In this document: positions 23,510-36,195 of the stretch, one piece after another
How positions within the stretch are numbered: the stretch's first letter is position 1
Layout: every line of letters starts with the position of its first letter
Assembly (NCBI GenBank): GCA_001972305.1
Contig: BDDD01000379.1
Span: 62,001-126,000, forward strand
DNA length: 64,000 nucleotides
Reading direction: 5' to 3'
Source of the DNA: Cephalotus follicularis
Lineage: Eukaryota; Streptophyta; Magnoliopsida; Oxalidales; Cephalotaceae
Program-made: the position numbers and the translations under genes
The notes under the pieces: model-generated
What the model was told of the DNA's origin: nothing
The model's input: only the letters and a program-made list of their open reading frames with translations
The model's database searches: none

Positions 23510-26500
23510 ATTTCGGTGAATGGATTATTTGTTGACCCTTTTCATACACGGGATATTTTATACTTTCCAAGATGATTTATCCATTGGTTTGCTGGGTCAG
23601 TTCTGCTGCTCCCGTTCTCTTTTTTAGTTTTTTTTCCTATTATATTTTATTTTTGGGTTTTCCACTTTTCCTGTTATAAGAACTGTGATAATTTTATAAA
23701 TTAGTGCCTGTATCTCTAATCAATGGATTTGTCATGTATAAAGTTGTGAATGAATTAAGTAGGTAGTTTAATTTGCATTTTTTTTTCCTTGGTCTCTGAA
23801 TTTACGTTATGACACTATGAAATGTGATGCATCTGGGAGTTGAAATCTTGTTATGTTTCTGTTGAATGTATTTTCATAGAGTTTGATGAGACATGTTAGG
23901 ACTTTTTTGTGGCAATATTCTGTTGCTTGATACTAGTTTTTGGATGTAGTCTGTAGGCTGTTTAGACTGCAAACTCGCTTCTCTACATTATGTGAGTAAT
24001 TGTGGAGACTGATAATGTGTTCATTGTTCTTCCATGGTATTTTCAAATTGAGTGAAAATTTTCCTGCTATCTATGTGTTGGAGCTTTACCAATCATATAC
24101 ACGTGATATTGATTTGAATATACCTACCAAGTTACACATGTTTGCTTCTGCATAGGCTGTTGTATTATCTATTTAGTGCCAGTTTAAATGTCACAAAACT
24201 TTTTCCCTCAGTAATGTTTAGATTGGCACCAATGATTCAGTATTCTCTTGTAAAGGATGATTTGTAAATTTTCAAACACTCTTGCTCATAGGTGATAGAT
24301 AAGTTTTACTATCTATTATTTTTTCGTTTTTATCTATGATCTTCTCCTTTCATCAACTTCATTTATCAATTAATCATCTGATTCATCTTCTTGGGCATGC
24401 AATTCTTTTTTTAAGTTATTAATTTGCTGTTTGGTCCATACTTCAAAATGAAGAATCTGTGTGCATGTTTTCAAAATTTAAAATAATGATGCTACTCCTA
24501 CCTGTAAATATGTGCAAATTTTACTATGTCTGTGTCCCCATATATCTAGTTTGTACTCTACAAATATTATAAACAGGTGATATATTAAAATACCAATTTG
24601 ATGTGGATACACAATAGGCGTAGCATTTCCTTATTAGGTACTTGATGCTTGTTCCGATTTTGATGTGCCTGATTGTCCCATTATTCCAAAATCAAGGGCT
24701 TTCAGGTGACTATCTAATCTTGACCTGTCATTTTTTTAGAATGCCGTTGTTCACCAAGGCACAACATGGTCTGTCACTTGTTTAAAAATATTGAGCTTCA
24801 CCAGTGTGCTATGGATGATTCGAAATAGTAACTGGGCTAGAGAATCATAATTTTTTTTTCCTGGCAATTGGGAACTGTAGATCAAATCCCGAGCTCTCAC
24901 CTAATTTGTTTGAAAGAAATTGAGCACACTTATTACAGTCTCTTAATAGGTCTTAGTATTTTTGGTACTTTCTCAAAGTTTATCTTCTTTTATGGCTGGA
25001 TTTATGGATGGGATTTGAAAGTTTTTCTAGCACTGGGGACAGCGTGTGTTTTCCCATAGAATAGCCTCTTATTTTGCATTTGAGAAGTTATGACCTATGC
25101 TTGAGTTCAGGTAGGATCCCATTACACTTGATGTAAATCTTAGAGTTTTACACCTCTTATTATGTTGTAGATTTTAGTTCATCTAATGATTGAGAATTAG
25201 ATACCAAAAAAAAAAAAGACAACTGAAAAATACGGTTTTTTGGTTTCTCTTTGACTCTATATTTTTGAGCTTTTAGATTTGTAGACACAATGGTGTTCAA
25301 CATATACCCAGTATTTAGTTTTGTCTGCATTATGAACTTTGGCTATATTTTTCTATAGTGTAGTAACTTATCATTTAATTTAGGCGGAGATGGCCCCTGG
25401 CCTAAGATTGAATGATTGATCTTTCCACATAGTTAATATTTTTGGGTGCCGTGCCATTTGAATTTCCGCTGCTTGATTAGGATCTCTAAATCATCCATTA
25501 GGCATACATTCTTTGTTTTTGGCTTGTTCCAGTGCACTATGATTCCATGTTGGTATCAGTGGCTTTTTATGAAGATCAGCTCTATTATTTTATATTTTGT
25601 TGTTTTCTTTTATATTAATCCTGCAGCAAATAATTGGCATTGGACTACTAGGCTGATCATGTGTCCATCTTCCCGAGGCATTAATAAACTTCCTTGTGAG
25701 TTATCGATTGTATTTAAGGATTTCCGAATTGCTCTGCTTGCTTTAGCTATTCGCTGTTTTATTGCTGATGTCCATCTTTTTAAGTGGAAGACCTCTACAA
25801 TTTTGTTAGTAAGTTGCTTATTGTGAGAGGTATTTTATTGATTGTAATTTTATAAGAAAATTGTCCCTTACATTTAAACAAGGATGTCTACGTAGGTCAA
25901 TCAGATGATGAAACCCTTGAATATGATTTTGCACATTGCCTCAATGCTGTCTTATTTCCTTTGAATGTCCTTTTTCAGTTTTTCTTGGAAGCACTTCTTT
26001 CTTATTCCTTGTTAATGATGACCCAGTGTCTCCTGTGCTAGTGTTGTAGACTTCCTGGTATCTGAGGATGACCATCTCATAAGTTGGTTATAAGCCCGAA
26101 GAGATTTATATTAATTGTCACTCAGGTTGAGATATTGCTTTAAAAAATTGTTCTTCATGCATGACTGTTTGGTATGATATATGCTGTGTGTGTTTGTCTT
26201 AATGGTTATTCATATGGTGGGGTCATCATGTCACCATACAAAGACGTAACAGATCTGCTTTCACTCATTGTCTTTATTTTCCTGTTATGGCCACTTTGGC
26301 CTACGTTTCTCGGTCCACCACAAGTTCTGGAGTATTGCAAATTGCATAGGATCATTTATTTTAACTTTGGGATTGGCATCCGAAATTTGACTGCTTTAAA
26401 TTGACTGTCAAGCGGAGCTTTCTATACTTCATGTATTGTGGTTCTTCATCCGGGTTGACAATTTTGTGCCTGATTGATTCCCTGACTCCTGTGGTTAAAT

Positions 26501-26770
26501 CTTTACATTGAATGTAGTGGATGCTTATTGATACTAAGAATGAATTTGGTTTGATGCTGCTTTTTTAAATAATAAGAAATATATGTTTTCCATTAAATGC
26601 TAAATACGATGCCCTTACCTTTACTTGCTGTTGGGAATTGGGAGTTCAGCCGTTGATTCTATGATCCTTTTGACAGGAAGGATGTAGCTTGCTTAAATCA
26701 AAGCTATCTAAATCGCTATAGATAAAGTAAATAATCTAAAGCGAAGTGTTTGATGTAGATTTGCCCAGTT
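23510..26770. other. 3'UTR of the 7TM gene, then long T-rich region without a recognised gene
   Basis: The first few hundred bases fit a plus-strand 3'UTR. The remainder is T-rich with scattered short frames, none conserved in appearance. It has the texture of intron or untranslated RNA rather than of transposon. I see no domain in it. Confidence 0.4.
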
Positions 26771-27039
26771 TTGAAATCAAAAGCATATTTATAATAAAAA
26801 CTCAAAGAGAACTCCTCGAGTATTTAAAGTGAATAAGTCATGAATACCTAACTAATGTGATATAGTTCTGTCATTTCAACAATGCCCTGAGCCTGTGCTA
26901 TAATACCTACAAGTATATTACAATATCATGGAGTAGAATGATGTGGCTTGGCCATGAAAGGTCATGGAAAGCATAGTTTTGTAGCTCATCTCGCTAATGA
27001 CAGAGTCAATGGTTTCTCCTGATGATGTAAAGTTTATTG

Positions 27040-27330
27040 GTTTGTTATCTGCATGCAGCCATGCAGGTCTGACTGATGAAGGAGTGATGGTCATTTAAGG
27101 CCATGAACAATGTATATCGAATTCTGCTTCAAAAACAAATCTATGCTTGCATGGTTGAGATGCATGGCAGTATGGCTAGCCAGGTTATTGGAGAATTCAG
27201 GGGGTTTCGTATTAGAGAAACTCCCATGGAAGCAGAGGGGCAAGTTTGCTAGTGCCTATAGATGGGTGGTAGTTAAAGAAGACGGCAGCGCTTAATGTTA
27301 CCAGAATGTTCACATATTGGGTTTCTTTGT
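27040..27330 (+). other. Duplicated sequence downstream of NOG1, function unknown
   Basis: A GC-richer stretch, less AT-rich than its surroundings, that also occurs at 45170-45450. It contains a short frame from an ATG (27110-27295), but the right copy reads a different peptide after a small indel. That argues against a protein. It could be an untranslated exon or a noncoding RNA. Confidence 0.3.
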
Positions 27331-27862
27331 GGTAATTGAGATAATGTCCAGAGGAAGACTTGAGATCCACTAGAAAATGTGATCATGCAAAGATGTGATT
27401 ATGTAGGAGGAACATAATAATACCATATTGCCTGTCCACCAAATTGGATTTGACAAATTGGGAAAGCAATCAGAACTGGAATCAAAACTTATGATCTCAA
27501 CTCACAAATTAACATAAACACCCAACTAAAAAAATTCACAGAGAAAGGCTCACAACATAGTGACAAATTGAATATTACATGTCTCATTCATTGATATCCA
27601 AAATTCCCTCAACAAAACATTTTATAAAAAGAAAAGAGAACAGAAAAGGAGAAATATGGAACGAACTTCCAATTATACCATGATCGGCAATCCAAAAGAG
27701 TAAATGGAAAAACAAAGTACCATATACCCTGCAAGATGAAAAACCAAATAAATTGCTAACAGAAACGAACCTAATCATAGGAAGAAACAAGACAAAAATA
27801 GAGAGGAAAAATCTGATCGAGCAAAAAGGGAAGACAGAGCAGTGTGATATACCTTATGTCTT

Positions 27863-29884
27863 TCAGCGTCTTTGAGTTTTCCCAATGGAACGTTTCCCAG
27901 AGAACAAATGCTTTGGTTTCAGTGTAGGAATAACTCTATCAGCCTCTCCACGACGAGCATCCTTGTTCCTCTTCTTACCTGATTTCTTGGCAAGTTTTAT
28001 TGCCTTGATTTTCTGTTTAGAATCCTTATAGCCCTCTCCTGGGACAACTTCACTTAGAGGCCGTGACTTCGACCTTGACCAGGAGGGAGATCTCAGACGC
28101 AGCTTCTTGTTTGCATGATCCACATCCATATCCATAGCATCCCCACCATCATTGTCTCCCCTGTCAAGAGACCTTTCCCTTTTACGACCCCTAGACCTGC
28201 TACGGGCACGATTTATTGCCAAAGAGGGATCCAGTCCCAATTCAGAAAGCTGCCTTCCCAATCTCTTTGCTGTAAATTTCCTGTCCTTGTCAAATTTTCT
28301 AGGTACAATGGGCCTACTCTCTGCGGTGCTTTTCTTCATCCTATGTTCTTGAATGAGCAAGCTTTTCTTTTTCCTGATTGCAGCCAATGCTTATTTCTCA
28401 TCAAGCATCAATTCGTCACCACCCATTTCAAAATCATCATCTTCCTCGTCTGCCTGTCTAATCCCTTCTTCTCGTTCCAACTCTTCAAGCCTTAGCAAGA
28501 TGTCGGGATCAACAAAGTCATACACATTGTGACCGTCAAGAATTTCAGGCATTACATCTTCTTTCCATTCATCATTGGCTAAAATATAATTCTTTTTCAA
28601 ACTGGCAGAGTATACACCAGCACCACCATTCTCATCCTCCAAATCCCTCTCAGTCTTCCTCTTCTCCTTTTCTGCTTTCTTAGCTTTAGCTTCCAAAACC
28701 GCCTGAGGGATACAAGAAGGTCTGTCCTTCTGGTCACGTGGCTTAGGCATTGCAACATGAAATCTGTTCAAGCATTCATTTATTTTTTTGGATTTCATCT
28801 TTAATTCCACTCTCTGATCCAATAACCTCTCACAAGCTGCATTCTTCACAGCAATTACACCCTCCTCAGTCAAAGTGCTCATTGTCAAAAGCACACCGTC
28901 CTCATTCGTAGGCTCACCTCCCTGACCAATCAGAGTCTTCATCGCCTCACTTTTCATCTCATTGACCAACTTTTTATCTTCATCAGATATTCCATCCAGT
29001 GGCTGCAGGTCAGTCTTATTGCAAACAATGATCAATGGTTTGTTCATAAATAGTGACTTGATGCTGTGGAAAAGAGCTGCCTGTTGGGCAATGCTATAAC
29101 CACAAGATCCAGAAATGTCCAAGAAGAATAACACAGCAGATCGCAGATGCGCCAAAGCTGTGATACTGCACATCTCGATAATATTACGATCCTCAAATGG
29201 CCGATCCAAAATTCCTGGTGTATCAATCACTTGGTACCTCAAGTATTTATAGTCTGTATGACCCACAAAGAGTGACTTGGTTGTGAATGCATAAGGCTGG
29301 ACATCAACATCAGCCCTAGTGATCTTGTTCATGAATGAGCTCTTGCCAACATTTGGGTACCCACAAATCAAGATTGTCCGAGTATTAGGGTCAATTGAAG
29401 GCAATCTTGCCATGTGTTGTCTGATCTGTTCTAGGTATGCCAAACTAGGTCCGATCCTCTTTATTACAGTACACATGCGACCAAGAGCAGCAACCTTCAG
29501 CGACTTGCATCGGTATAGTGAGTCACCATACTTCAAAAGCTTCACATAATCCTTGGAAATCTTGCTAATAAGGTTCCTCGCAGTGTTTATTTGGCCAAGG
29601 GCAAGCTTGTAATGATCTTTGTTGTATAGAACATGAAGAAGATCCCCATAGAAAGGATGTATATCATCGAGGCGAGGAAAGTCATCAATGATTGTGGAAA
29701 GTTTCTCATGAAAATTCTGCTGGGTATACTTTACTTTACGCATGTAAAACTGGCGGAGACGGGAAATGGCGTAACCCTTGTGAACAACAGTGGGTGTTTG
29801 CCGCTGGGTGCGAGAGAGGATGATGTCAATGAAGTCCTTCCCATTGGGTACCACAGTGATCTTCTTAAAATTATATTGCACCAT
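27863..29884 (-). pseudogene. NOG1: NOG1 nucleolar GTP-binding protein, left copy, one premature stop
   Basis: NOG1 is a GTPase of the Obg/OBG-HflX class needed for 60S ribosomal subunit assembly in the nucleolus. From [15 protein letters not shown] (ATG 29884-29882) to GKTQRR and stop the frame is 674 codons without indels, the expected size. The N-terminal NOG1 domain spans residues ~1-165. G motifs follow: G1 GYPNVGKSS near 174, G3 DTPG near 219 and G4 NKTD near 288. The NOGCT region comes next, then a basic Arg/Ser- and Lys-rich nucleolar tail. Codon 498 is TAA (28391-28393) where the right copy has GAA (LEEKEA), so translation would end at 497 aa, losing the basic tail. A splice acceptor CTGCAG at 29899-29894, nine bases before the ATG, shows a leader intron. 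It could still be an expressed truncated allele. Confidence 0.9.
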
Positions 29885-31110
29885 CTTTAGATACTGCAGC
29901 ACAATAGCGAAGCAAGTTAATGACTTTGGAAACATATCATTCATAACAATAAAAAGCATACTTGTCTCTCAGCATGTCCTCTAGTCATAAACTAATTCAG
30001 TCTAAAATTAGACTTCGAAGTAGTATCCATAGCAATATAACTCAGTATCCCACATTCTTTATCCAGAAATGGAATCACAAAAATTTTGCTGATGTTCAAA
30101 GCATATATTTGCTTCTCTATTTTATTTCTCGCTCAAGTATGACTGCTCAAAAGTGAAAGCGATTACAGATGTAGTAGAAATGGCTCCTTAGAGGAGCTTG
30201 AGAGGGAAGGAATCATAGCGTATAGCATAACCAAATGGAAACGTGAAGTAAACAAAAAATTAGGGATAACAAAATATATACAATTATATAACCCTAATTG
30301 AAGACAAACCAATTCATGACAAGAAGAAAAAATAAATATTGTTTTTGAAAAATTTAGAAATTAAAACAAAATCAACCACAACTATTAAGCACCTTATCAA
30401 ATGATATCACCAATATCAAATTTTATCATTATAAGCACTACAGTATCAGCACATTTGCATCCCTACTTCCAAATAAAAATAATAATAAAAATTAAGAACC
30501 TCCATTTCCAATACAGAAATTGGGTATCACAAAAGTTATTAAAGCAAAAAAAAAAAAAAAAGAGAGAAAAAAAAAACATAATGAAGAGAAAAATTGGATG
30601 AACTCAAGCATGAAACTTATGATCATATGTGCATATGAAAATGGCATATATGAGTACATCACACCACAAATTAGAGATTTGATATGATATAACAATAAAC
30701 CTAATTCAAGCTGAACTCATTCATAACCAAAAGAAACTTAACAAAACTGAGAAGTATTTTAACTTAATGCAAATTATAAACCACATAAAAGTCAGTAGAA
30801 ATTCAGATCTATCACACAACCTAAAAACAACCCTCGAATCAGATTTCGATAGAGAAATGAAATTCAATTTCAAAATTTAATCTTAACAAAAAAAAAATCA
30901 AAATCTAACGGATTTATAAACTTTGCCCAACATAGAAATGAAACATAACGGAACCCAAAAAACATTAAAAAAATAACATAAGTAGAATAAACTGAGAGAC
31001 CGAGAGAGAGAGAGGAAGGTGACCTGGTAACGCGGTGATGAAGAAGAAAAAAGAGATAAGGGGTTTGCTAAAACCCTTACAGGGAAGCAATATTTTGTTG
31101 AGCTTTGTAT

Positions 31111-31177
31111 TGGGCTATCTTTGTTTTGTTTGGGACGAGTTGAATTGAACAATGTTAAAAGCCGGCCTTAAGGCCCA
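31111..31177. promoter_or_regulatory. Site II-type TGGGCY motifs upstream of left NOG1
   Basis: TGGGCT on the plus strand at 31111-31116 and TGGGCC on the minus strand at 31177-31172, near an AAACCC-type telo-box-like stretch (31061-31079). Site II plus telo-box is a known promoter pairing for plant ribosome-biogenesis genes. The same elements are present at the right copy (TGGGCC at 49293-49288). Function is inferred. Confidence 0.45.
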
Positions 31178-31195
31178 AACACTCATAATCCAAAT

Positions 31196-31752
31196 TTTCC
31201 TTTTTGTTTTTTTTTTTAAGAATATATTCACAATTCAAATTTAAACAAATGACGTACAAAAAAAACCTTATTTTTTGCATTTTTTGTAATTTTATGGTCG
31301 GACGTGGATTTGAAGCGGTAAACAAGCACAATGAAACCACTTAAATAAATATTCACACTGAATAAATTCACTCACTTTAATATATATGCACGTACTATCA
31401 CTTAGGGATGATAATTATATCAAAAAAAGTGAAGATTTAACATATCCATTCCCATATACGTCAGAAATTTTTTGAAATGAATGAGGATGAGAACATGGAT
31501 TAAAAGAATCTCTACAAACAAGGACAGAACAGAGATAACCTTCGTTCAGTGTAATTTCTTTTTTATAAAGTAAATATAATAATACATTTATTCGTCTAAA
31601 AAAATTATAAAAAATATTCATCTATATATATTATCACACAATTGAAAAAAATTTATTATGTTTCAATAAAATATAATTGAAGAATGTTATGGACTATTAA
31701 ATGATGTTCAATGTTAGTATATTATTAATGTGTTGCATCATTCATTTAAGCT
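31196..31752. repeat. Diverged part of the duplication, with degenerate hAT-like end
   Basis: AT-rich DNA matching 49321-49855 but with clearly lower identity than the NOG1 block. Around 31400-31540 it resembles the decayed GC-rich end of a hAT-type relic (TTAGGGATGATAATTAT). No gene is seen. Confidence 0.5.
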
Positions 31753-32583
31753 TGATGTGGGGAAAAATCTATCTATACACAGAACGACATGTGTCTTTGG
31801 CAGACATAGCCAACTGTCTAGGGGATTTAAAGCTTATATGTGTATGAGCCAGAGGAAGCTCATCAATTACAACTAGAGAAACAAGTGAAGACATCCTCTT
31901 CAGCATCAGTGTTGAGGAACTCCTCCTTGGTTGCATTACAGAGGACGTCCTCCTCGGCACCAGTGCCGAGGACCTCCTCCTCGACTGCATCGCAGAAGAC
32001 CTCTTCCTCGGCAGCATTGCAGAGGACCTAATGCTCCAAACACAAGCCCTTGAAGAAGCTCTTGACGTTGAAGACCTTGAAGCGGATAAGAGACCAAAGG
32101 ACCTCTCCTTCCTCGTCCTCCACAAGGTGAGGCCATAAAATCAGCCTACATTCCAGGGATTTACCGCTTCAAACATGGAAAGATAAGATATGATAAACGT
32201 CCTATAGGGAATGTACCACCAAATACGGCGAAGATCAAGGGAAATGTCTGAGATCCTCGAAATTTCCTTAAGGGATACCTATCACCTCCAATTCCTACAC
32301 TCCACAATTACATTCTATGCCTATAAATACCAGTTTCAAAGTCTAAACAAAGATCAGTCATTTTTATTCTCAAAAGAACCTAAAACTCTCTGTGCATTGC
32401 CTAACTTGAGCGTCGGAGTGTCCCCGGGAGAACAACCTCCTGGACCTTCAACGTGTTTGTTTCACTTGCGCAGGGATTATCAGTCACCAAAGTTTCTTCT
32501 CGGACATAGATTACAGAGTTTCCATTAACAAATCAGAGACCTCCACATAGGGTACTGTTGAAGGAAAGTTTTCTGCATCAACA
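31753..32583 (+). repeat. Solo LTR, gypsy Tat-like, 831 bp
   Basis: It starts TGATGTGGGGAAAA and ends TTTTCTGCATCAACA, flanked by the 5-bp target duplication AAGCT (31748-31752 and 32584-32588). The right duplication unit has the unfilled site, with a single AAGCTG near 49855. It contains a TATA box (TATAAATA near 32320) and an imperfect tandem array of about 33 bp units at 31900-32040 (CTCCTCGGCA...). Family placement rests on the ends and is tentative. Reading frames inside come from the tandem repeat. Confidence 0.85.
31890..32045. repeat. Imperfect ~33-bp tandem repeat inside the solo LTR
   Basis: Units of the form GAGGACCTCCTCCTCGGCAC recur four to five times with point differences. Confidence 0.6.
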
Positions 32584-32861
32584 AAGCTGTTATTATAATA
32601 ATGAAAAATTTATCCATGTTCTGATGGTATTTTGGTGATTGTGTGGACAAGGGTGATGTGGCGTTTTGATGGCTACAGTTGGCCAAAAATGGAGAGGCTA
32701 ATAGTTTCTGAAACCATGTTAAATGAGAAGAATATTTGTTTGTATTGCATAATCTCACTGTTTACACAAGGTCCTATTTATAAGACTTAGCACAAAATCT
32801 TTACAAAAAATGGAAAGATACACAATATAAACTATATACATAATTCTACCATAAACTAATG
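32584..32861. repeat. Duplication segment between the two solo LTRs
   Basis: Matches about 49857-50130 of the right unit (shared ATCCATGTTCTGATGGTATT). It is noncoding; the resemblance to copia-LTR DNA (short TG-rich, TATAAGACTT) is weak. Confidence 0.5.
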
Positions 32862-32866
32862 ATAAC

Positions 32867-34683
32867 TGTAATACCCCGAATTTTATAACAATAATTGTAT
32901 AAATAATTATTGTAATATTTGGCACACTATATTACTGTAATGAAGCTCAAAAGAGGCCTGAAACAATAAAAGATATTGTGTATTAAATCCACAATTATAA
33001 AGCCCAAAAATGTTTCATTGTGTATTGCAACCCATATCCAATTGCAGGCCGTATGAGGTCTAAACGCTTCTCTGTTTATAAGACCCAATATATATGCACA
33101 CGTAATGCCCAAAATGGGGGGATCACATTTCGCACAATTGTCGATGAAAAGATATTTCACCTAATTGCAAATGGTGGGACTGGCTTTGTGTGGCTACGAA
33201 AACGCTTCCAGAGAAATCCTCGCATTGGGGAACTCCATTCATAAATCTGCTTCTTCACTTCTTCCCCTCATTGGCATCCAGGGACCGATTCAAGAGAAAA
33301 AAGAGAGTCAGCAAGAGAAGAGAAAGAAAAGAAGAAGAGAACGGGAGAAAGGGAAGAAGAAAGGAAGAAAGAAAGAAAGAGAAAGGAAGGAAGAGAGAAA
33401 CGGGGGAAAGAGAGAAAGAAGAAACGGGAGACACAGAAGAGAGAAAGAGAGAACGCGCGGTGCTCCAGTTCACCATCTCCAACGTTGTTCTTCAAGAGTG
33501 AAGAAGATTGTGGAAAACAAAGCTCGAATCTGAGCCAAGGAAGTGTCTGGACTCACAACAACAGCGGGAAAGGCGCATAAAAGAGAAAAGAATGGGAGAC
33601 AGTGAGAGAACGAGCAAGGCAGGAAGTAGAAGCTCTGTTGGCGCAAGAAGGAGCGGTGGTGCGTGGCAGTAGGTGAAGTTGAAGGGAAGTAGTAGTTCGT
33701 CGATTCTGCTGCAAGGCCTCCCAATTCACAAGCTCAATTGTTAATAGGTATGACTTATATATGCTGGTATGAGACTGAATATATATTTAGTTAACCTCTT
33801 GATTGTTATCAGAGGGATGAGTTATGAGTATGAAATGACATGAGCCATATTGTGATTGATTGTGAATTGTTAAGATTGAAATGAGATGGTATTTTGGTTA
33901 ACTACTTATATATATACTGGTTTGGGACAGTATATATATATTTAGTTAACCTTCGGATTACTAATAAACAGAGGAAATGGAAGGTTATGGTTAGCGAAAC
34001 ATAGTATAATTATGAAATACTAAATAAATGACATGAGTTGTATTATGAGCAATTGAAATTCTTATTTTATCATGCATTCTCATGACACATACATATATCT
34101 GCTTCATTCTGCACATTCACTGCATATGTATTTTGTACACAACCTTCGGGTTGCTGACCCATTTCATTGTAATGGAATGGGTCAGGTCTAGCTGATGCGC
34201 AGCAGTGATCAGCTAAGCTAAATCTCAGAGTAAGGATCTACATCTCCTCCGACCTACCTTGTATAAATGTGGTTAATGTAAATAAACAAAGAATGTATAA
34301 GAGACATTTTTATTTTTAGCTATTGACGTGCCGACTTGTGGCAGTGCATAAGATATATATGTGTATTGATGTATTGATATGGATGGGTTCATCTATTGAG
34401 ATATTTGAATGATTACTTCCGCATGCATATTGTATATTCCTGGTTTAAGTTGTGGTTGCTGAGGGTTGAGCCCATGATATAAATTATGTTTTCATTTACA
34501 GGGGGTATAGTCCAATAAATAGATACTACATGTCCGATTTTTGTAAAAAAAATTATGTGTTAGAATTAAATGCATAGCACTTTTGGAGTGTGATCTATAT
34601 GATATATATGAAATTGCATATATTAAATGGACGGTTATCATGTGTCGGGTCATGGAAGTTTCCCCATTGTTTGGGGCGTGACA
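32867..34683 (+). repeat. Solo LTR, gypsy Tekay/Del-like, 1817 bp
   Basis: It starts TGTAATACCCCGAATTTTA and ends GGGGCGTGACA, flanked by the target duplication ATAAC (32862-32866 and 34684-34688). The right unit lacks it: the unfilled site lies near 50135-50150. It contains a GA-rich tract (33290-33440) and the block CAACCTTCGGGTTGCTGACC (34141-34160), which recurs in the LTRs at 54987-57679 and 62217-64000. The long frames over the GA tract are low-complexity artefacts. Confidence 0.9.
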
Positions 34684-34689
34684 ATAACG

Positions 34690-35298
34690 ATAACATAATA
34701 GGCTAATCTAATGCTAACATTAATAATCCAAATATTTTTTTAATGCTATAGATATCAAGGATGTAGACTTATTAATCCCTATGGGGGGGTATAGGGATTC
34801 TCTGCCATACCCATGACAAAGACGGACAGGATAAGTAAAAATAAAACTAAATGGAAACGAGAAATGACATATCTCGTCCAATCTCTTCCTATTGCTATCC
34901 CTACTCCCATCCACTCCCTTTATGGCTAATGTCACTCCTACAACACAGTCCTTTTTTTTATTCAAAGGAGAAAAATAACAAAAACTAGTTTCTCACATTA
35001 GCCACACCCAACTGATCGAACATAAGCATATTATATAGCCCACTAAGGGATTGATAAAAAAATTATAAATTTCTCCACGATTTCAATACTAAGATAGATA
35101 TGTAGTTCGCACACTAGTTTCCTTCACGATAGATATACATTAAGTAGCACTCCCACTCACGATTTAGTAAATGAAAACAATCCTCAATAAGTAGGCCAAG
35201 AAGATGAAAGATCGTATCTGCCATCCATATCAACTAAATAGTTAGCTAAGAATTTGTTTCTACGACCAGCTTTTGGATATGGAGATTACAAAACACCG
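34690..35298. repeat. Duplication segment with LINE RNase H-like relic
   Basis: Matches 50155-50760 of the right unit. The minus strand of the right copy reads an RNase H-like peptide (see 50500-50830). It also carries a hAT-like GC-rich remnant around 34780-34930. Confidence 0.55.
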
Positions 35299-36195
35299 TG
35301 TGAACCAGTACGTAATCCCCAAAGTTCAGCTTGAATGCTAGTACAGTCTCCTATTGAAAGTTAATCCAAATTGATAAAAGTATTTTATATTGTTGTTAGT
35401 GTTTATACATGAAAAATCATCATAGCACCGTATCAAAATATCACGAAAGCACTATATTGGTCTGATAAATCGATCAACATATATTCAGGGTCTCCTGAAG
35501 ATTACTTCATCATGCATCTTTGTATATGAGCGATGATAGGCTTGGGCAATGGCACTCTGACAACCACTGTGGATATCAGCTTCAAATTTATCTCATGGAA
35601 CGTAGATGTCGTCTTGAGGGAAGTGTTATTCCCAAATTTTCGTGGAACGTAGATTTCCACATTGAGAAATGCGTTATTCCCAGATTCTCTTAGAACGTAA
35701 ATTCTTACTATGAGGGGACGTTAATCCCAAATTCGATATGACTACACGAGATTAGCACGGTGCCTTTATGCATTTACCTAATTAAGGTACTAAGCACTTT
35801 GTCATATGTACAGTATACCTGTCAAGCTTATTCCATGAAGAATTGAGTGAACTATACATGAACTATCATTCATTGTCTTGGTACATTTCCCTTGAAACTT
35901 GAACAGAATTCTAATAGGTGATTGAAGGTTAAGTGCTTGACACGGCCATAAATGCCCATTTCACTTAATTGATTCAGGGATTCTTATTGAGGGTTTTGAT
36001 TTGGTGGCTAAAAGAGTGAGCAGCGTAGTTCATTTCCCCCTTTGATTATAAGGGATAAATCACGTGGGTTTATTTTCTAGGGATTGAGTTTGATCACGAA
36101 TTAAGTGTTTCAAAATATTTAGGATTCGATTTCCATAAATGAATAGGATCTTGGTTGGGATAATTTTTTTTTTTTTTTTGTATTTGTATTTGAAA
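35299..36195. repeat. First local copy (C1) of a 0.9-kb repeat
   Basis: About 97% identical by eye to 37775-38666 (C2) and about 90% to 50762-51650 (C3). Noncoding apart from the end of the RNase H-like relic on the minus strand. It contains three ~55-bp internal repeats around GGAACGTAGATT (35600-35720), also present in C2 and C3. Confidence 0.8.

Larger units (their letters stand above)
26775..31195. repeat. Left NOG1 block: high-identity core of the segmental duplication
   Basis: Direct repeat of 44900-49320 at an offset of about 18.1 kb. It covers the NOG1 gene, its 3' flank and its leader/promoter. By eye the NOG1 coding part differs at only about 14 of 2022 positions and the noncoding flanks are nearly as close. 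Just beyond 31195/49320 the match becomes visibly poorer. Confidence 0.9.

Noticed and set aside
29044-30156. Small plus- and minus-strand frames over NOG1, repeated at 47167-48276
   Set aside because: They are shadows of NOG1, present in both copies only because the copies are nearly identical.
31769-32125. Frames rich in Ser-Ser-Ala repeats that look like a repeat protein
   Set aside because: They are the translation of a ~33-bp tandem repeat in the solo LTR, open in several frames on both strands.
33165-33533. Several overlapping frames on both strands (Lys/Arg/Glu-rich or Ser/Phe/Leu-rich)
   Set aside because: They come from a GA-rich low-complexity tract inside the solo LTR. All frames stay open because of composition.
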